Source of the DNA: Bradyrhizobium sp. dw_411
Lineage (GTDB): Bacteria; Pseudomonadota; Alphaproteobacteria; Rhizobiales; Xanthobacteraceae
Direction: 5' to 3'
Assembly (NCBI RefSeq): GCF_018449695.1
Contig: NZ_JAAVUY010000024.1
Span: forward strand, 1-64,000
Length of the DNA: 64,000 nucleotides
Shown here: positions 62,942 through 64,000 of the stretch, piece after piece
How the letters are laid out: every line of letters begins with the position of its first letter
Numbering within the stretch: the stretch's first letter is position 1
Made by a program: the position numbers and the translations under genes
Notes under the pieces: generated by a model
Databases searched by the model: none
Told to the model about the DNA's origin: nothing
What the model saw: only the letters and a program-made list of their open reading frames with translations

Positions 62942-64000
62942 GAAGCGCCATCGCTCGCGAGCCGCTGGGCGCGTTGCTGGCGCGGCGCTGGCGCGATCCG
63001 GCCGCCTGGATCGAGACGACGGATATCCTTATTGGCCTCGTCGCGGTCACGCTGCCGTGGTCGACGTCGCTGGTGGCGATCTTTGCAGTCGCGGCCGTGG
63101 TCACGATGCTGCCGTTCTTCGACCGCAAGGCTTTCCTGCAATCGCTTAAGCGTCCGGCATCCACCGTGCCGCTTGCGCTGTTTGCGCTGGCAGCCGTGGG
63201 CACGCTGTGGTCGGATGCGGCGTGGAGCGCGCGGCTATATGCGGTCGGTCCGGCGGCCAAACTCCTGATGCTGCCGGTGCTGTTCTATCATTTCGAACGC
63301 TCGTCGCGCGGCGTGCAGGTATTCGCGGCGTTTCTGGTTTCCTGCGTCGCGCTGATGGTGATGTCTTTTATCGTCGCATGGCATCCGGCACTGGCGCTGC
63401 GCTCCGTCGCCGATTATGGCGTGCCGGTTAAAAACTATATCGATCAGAGCCAGGAATTCGCGCTGTGCGCCGTGGTGCTGGCCTATCCGATCGTTACGCT
63501 GGTGCGTGCCGGCCGCATTGTGCCGGCGCTGTTGCTGGGCGCGATCGCGCTCTGTTTGGTCGCCAACATGGCGTTCATCATTGTTTCGCGCACGGCGCTG
63601 GTGACCATGCCGATCATGCTGGCGGTGTTCGCGCTGCTGCATCTGAAATGGCGCACCAGCCTGATCCTGATCGGCGTGGCGATCGTGCTGGCGGCGCTGG
63701 CCTTTGCGACCTCGCTGCAGTTGCGCGCCAAGATCCAGACCTTTTCGCAGGACTATCAACTATACCATGACAAGAACATGCCGACATCGATCGGCCTGCG
63801 GCTGGAATTCTGGCAAAAATCGCTGCGGTTCATTGCCGAAGCGCCGATGTTCGGCCATGGCACGGGATCGATCCGCGGGCTGTTCGAACAGGCCGCTGTC
63901 GGCAAGGATACCGCCACCAGCGAGGTGATCGCAAATCCGCATAACCAGACCCTGAATGTCGCGATCCAGTGGGGCGTGCTTGGCGTCATCCTGTTGTACG
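62938..64000 (+). CDS. waaL: O-antigen ligase / polymerase family protein (partial)
   Basis: The GTG at 62938 overlaps the hldE stop, with GGAG upstream. At least 354 residues are visible before the window edge. It has about ten membrane segments and the Wzy_C/WaaL-type periplasmic loop GLRLEFWQKSLRFIAEAPMFG...GTGSIRGLFEQ and NPHNQTLNVAIQWG. It would join O-antigen to the lipid A core in the inner-membrane periplasmic leaflet. A polymerase role cannot be excluded. Confidence 0.86.
   Translation, partial: MRSAIAREPLGALLARRWRDPAAWIETTDILIGLVAVTLPWSTSLVAIFAVAAVVTMLPFFDRKAFLQSLKRPASTVPLALFALAAVGTLWSDAAWSARLYAVGPAAKLLMLPVLFYHFERSSRGVQVFAAFLVSCVALMVMSFIVAWHPALALRSVADYGVPVKNYIDQSQEFALCAVVLAYPIVTLVRAGRIVPALLLGAIALCLVANMAFIIVSRTALVTMPIMLAVFALLHLKWRTSLILIGVAIVLAALAFATSLQLRAKIQTFSQDYQLYHDKNMPTSIGLRLEFWQKSLRFIAEAPMFGHGTGSIRGLFEQAAVGKDTATSEVIANPHNQTLNVAIQWGVLGVILLY

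Overview
The window looks like chromosomal DNA of a Bradyrhizobium-type alphaproteobacterium (Bradyrhizobium, Rhodopseudomonas or a close relative). The support is high GC, abundant GTG/TTG starts, a GGAAC-type general-stress promoter, coiled-coil porins with the AADLPYKA-like motif, branched-chain (Liv) transporter paralogues, and several families of dispersed intergenic palindromes. I saw no tRNA, rRNA, CRISPR array, transposase or phage gene. The assignment rests on recognition alone; no database search was run.

Layout: (1) 1-8687: palindromic repeats, an acyl-CoA ligase/LivG pair, a Crp/Fnr regulator, gmd-fcl (GDP-fucose synthesis), a BBP7-like outer-membrane protein and a TAXI binding protein. 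(2) 8931-13463: an operon of phosphomannose isomerase, a two-domain mannosyltransferase-like protein and a GH130 mannoside phosphorylase/hydrolase. (3) 13600-17571: small hypothetical genes, hemD-like, purU and a lipoprotein. (4) 18133-24058: a complete Liv-type ABC importer with a MetE-like zinc methyltransferase. (5) 24266-34367: a catabolic locus with a UbiD decarboxylase, an HpaB-type flavin monooxygenase with separate reductase, a cupin, DUF2848, two MFS carriers, an unusual leaderless binding protein, and MarR and GntR regulators. (6) 34582-46747: an orphan sulfotransferase, a PQQ alcohol dehydrogenase fused to cytochrome c, a periplasmic caspase-TPR protein, a cluster of small proteins with a likely stress promoter, a porin and a retropepsin-like protease. 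(7) 47066-52817: an HTH/methyltransferase-like protein, metK and ahcY (the SAM cycle) and a Baeyer-Villiger-type monooxygenase. (8) 53837-64000: a FAH-family hydrolase followed by lipid A/LPS core genes (MsbA-like exporter, galE, glycosyltransferases, gmhB, heptosyltransferase, hldD, hldE, O-antigen ligase, the last cut by the window edge).

How they work together: region 5 is the best candidate for an undescribed system. Uptake proteins, a reduced-flavin hydroxylase pair, a prenyl-FMN decarboxylase and ring-processing candidates lie together, and two of its promoters share the same palindromic element (25591-25614 and 30245-30271), which suggests a single MarR-controlled regulon for an unidentified aromatic acid. 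Region 2 is a second candidate: a self-contained mannose-activation, transfer and turnover operon for an unknown mannoside. Region 8 is a conventional heptose/LPS-core locus; region 7 couples SAM supply to SAH removal.
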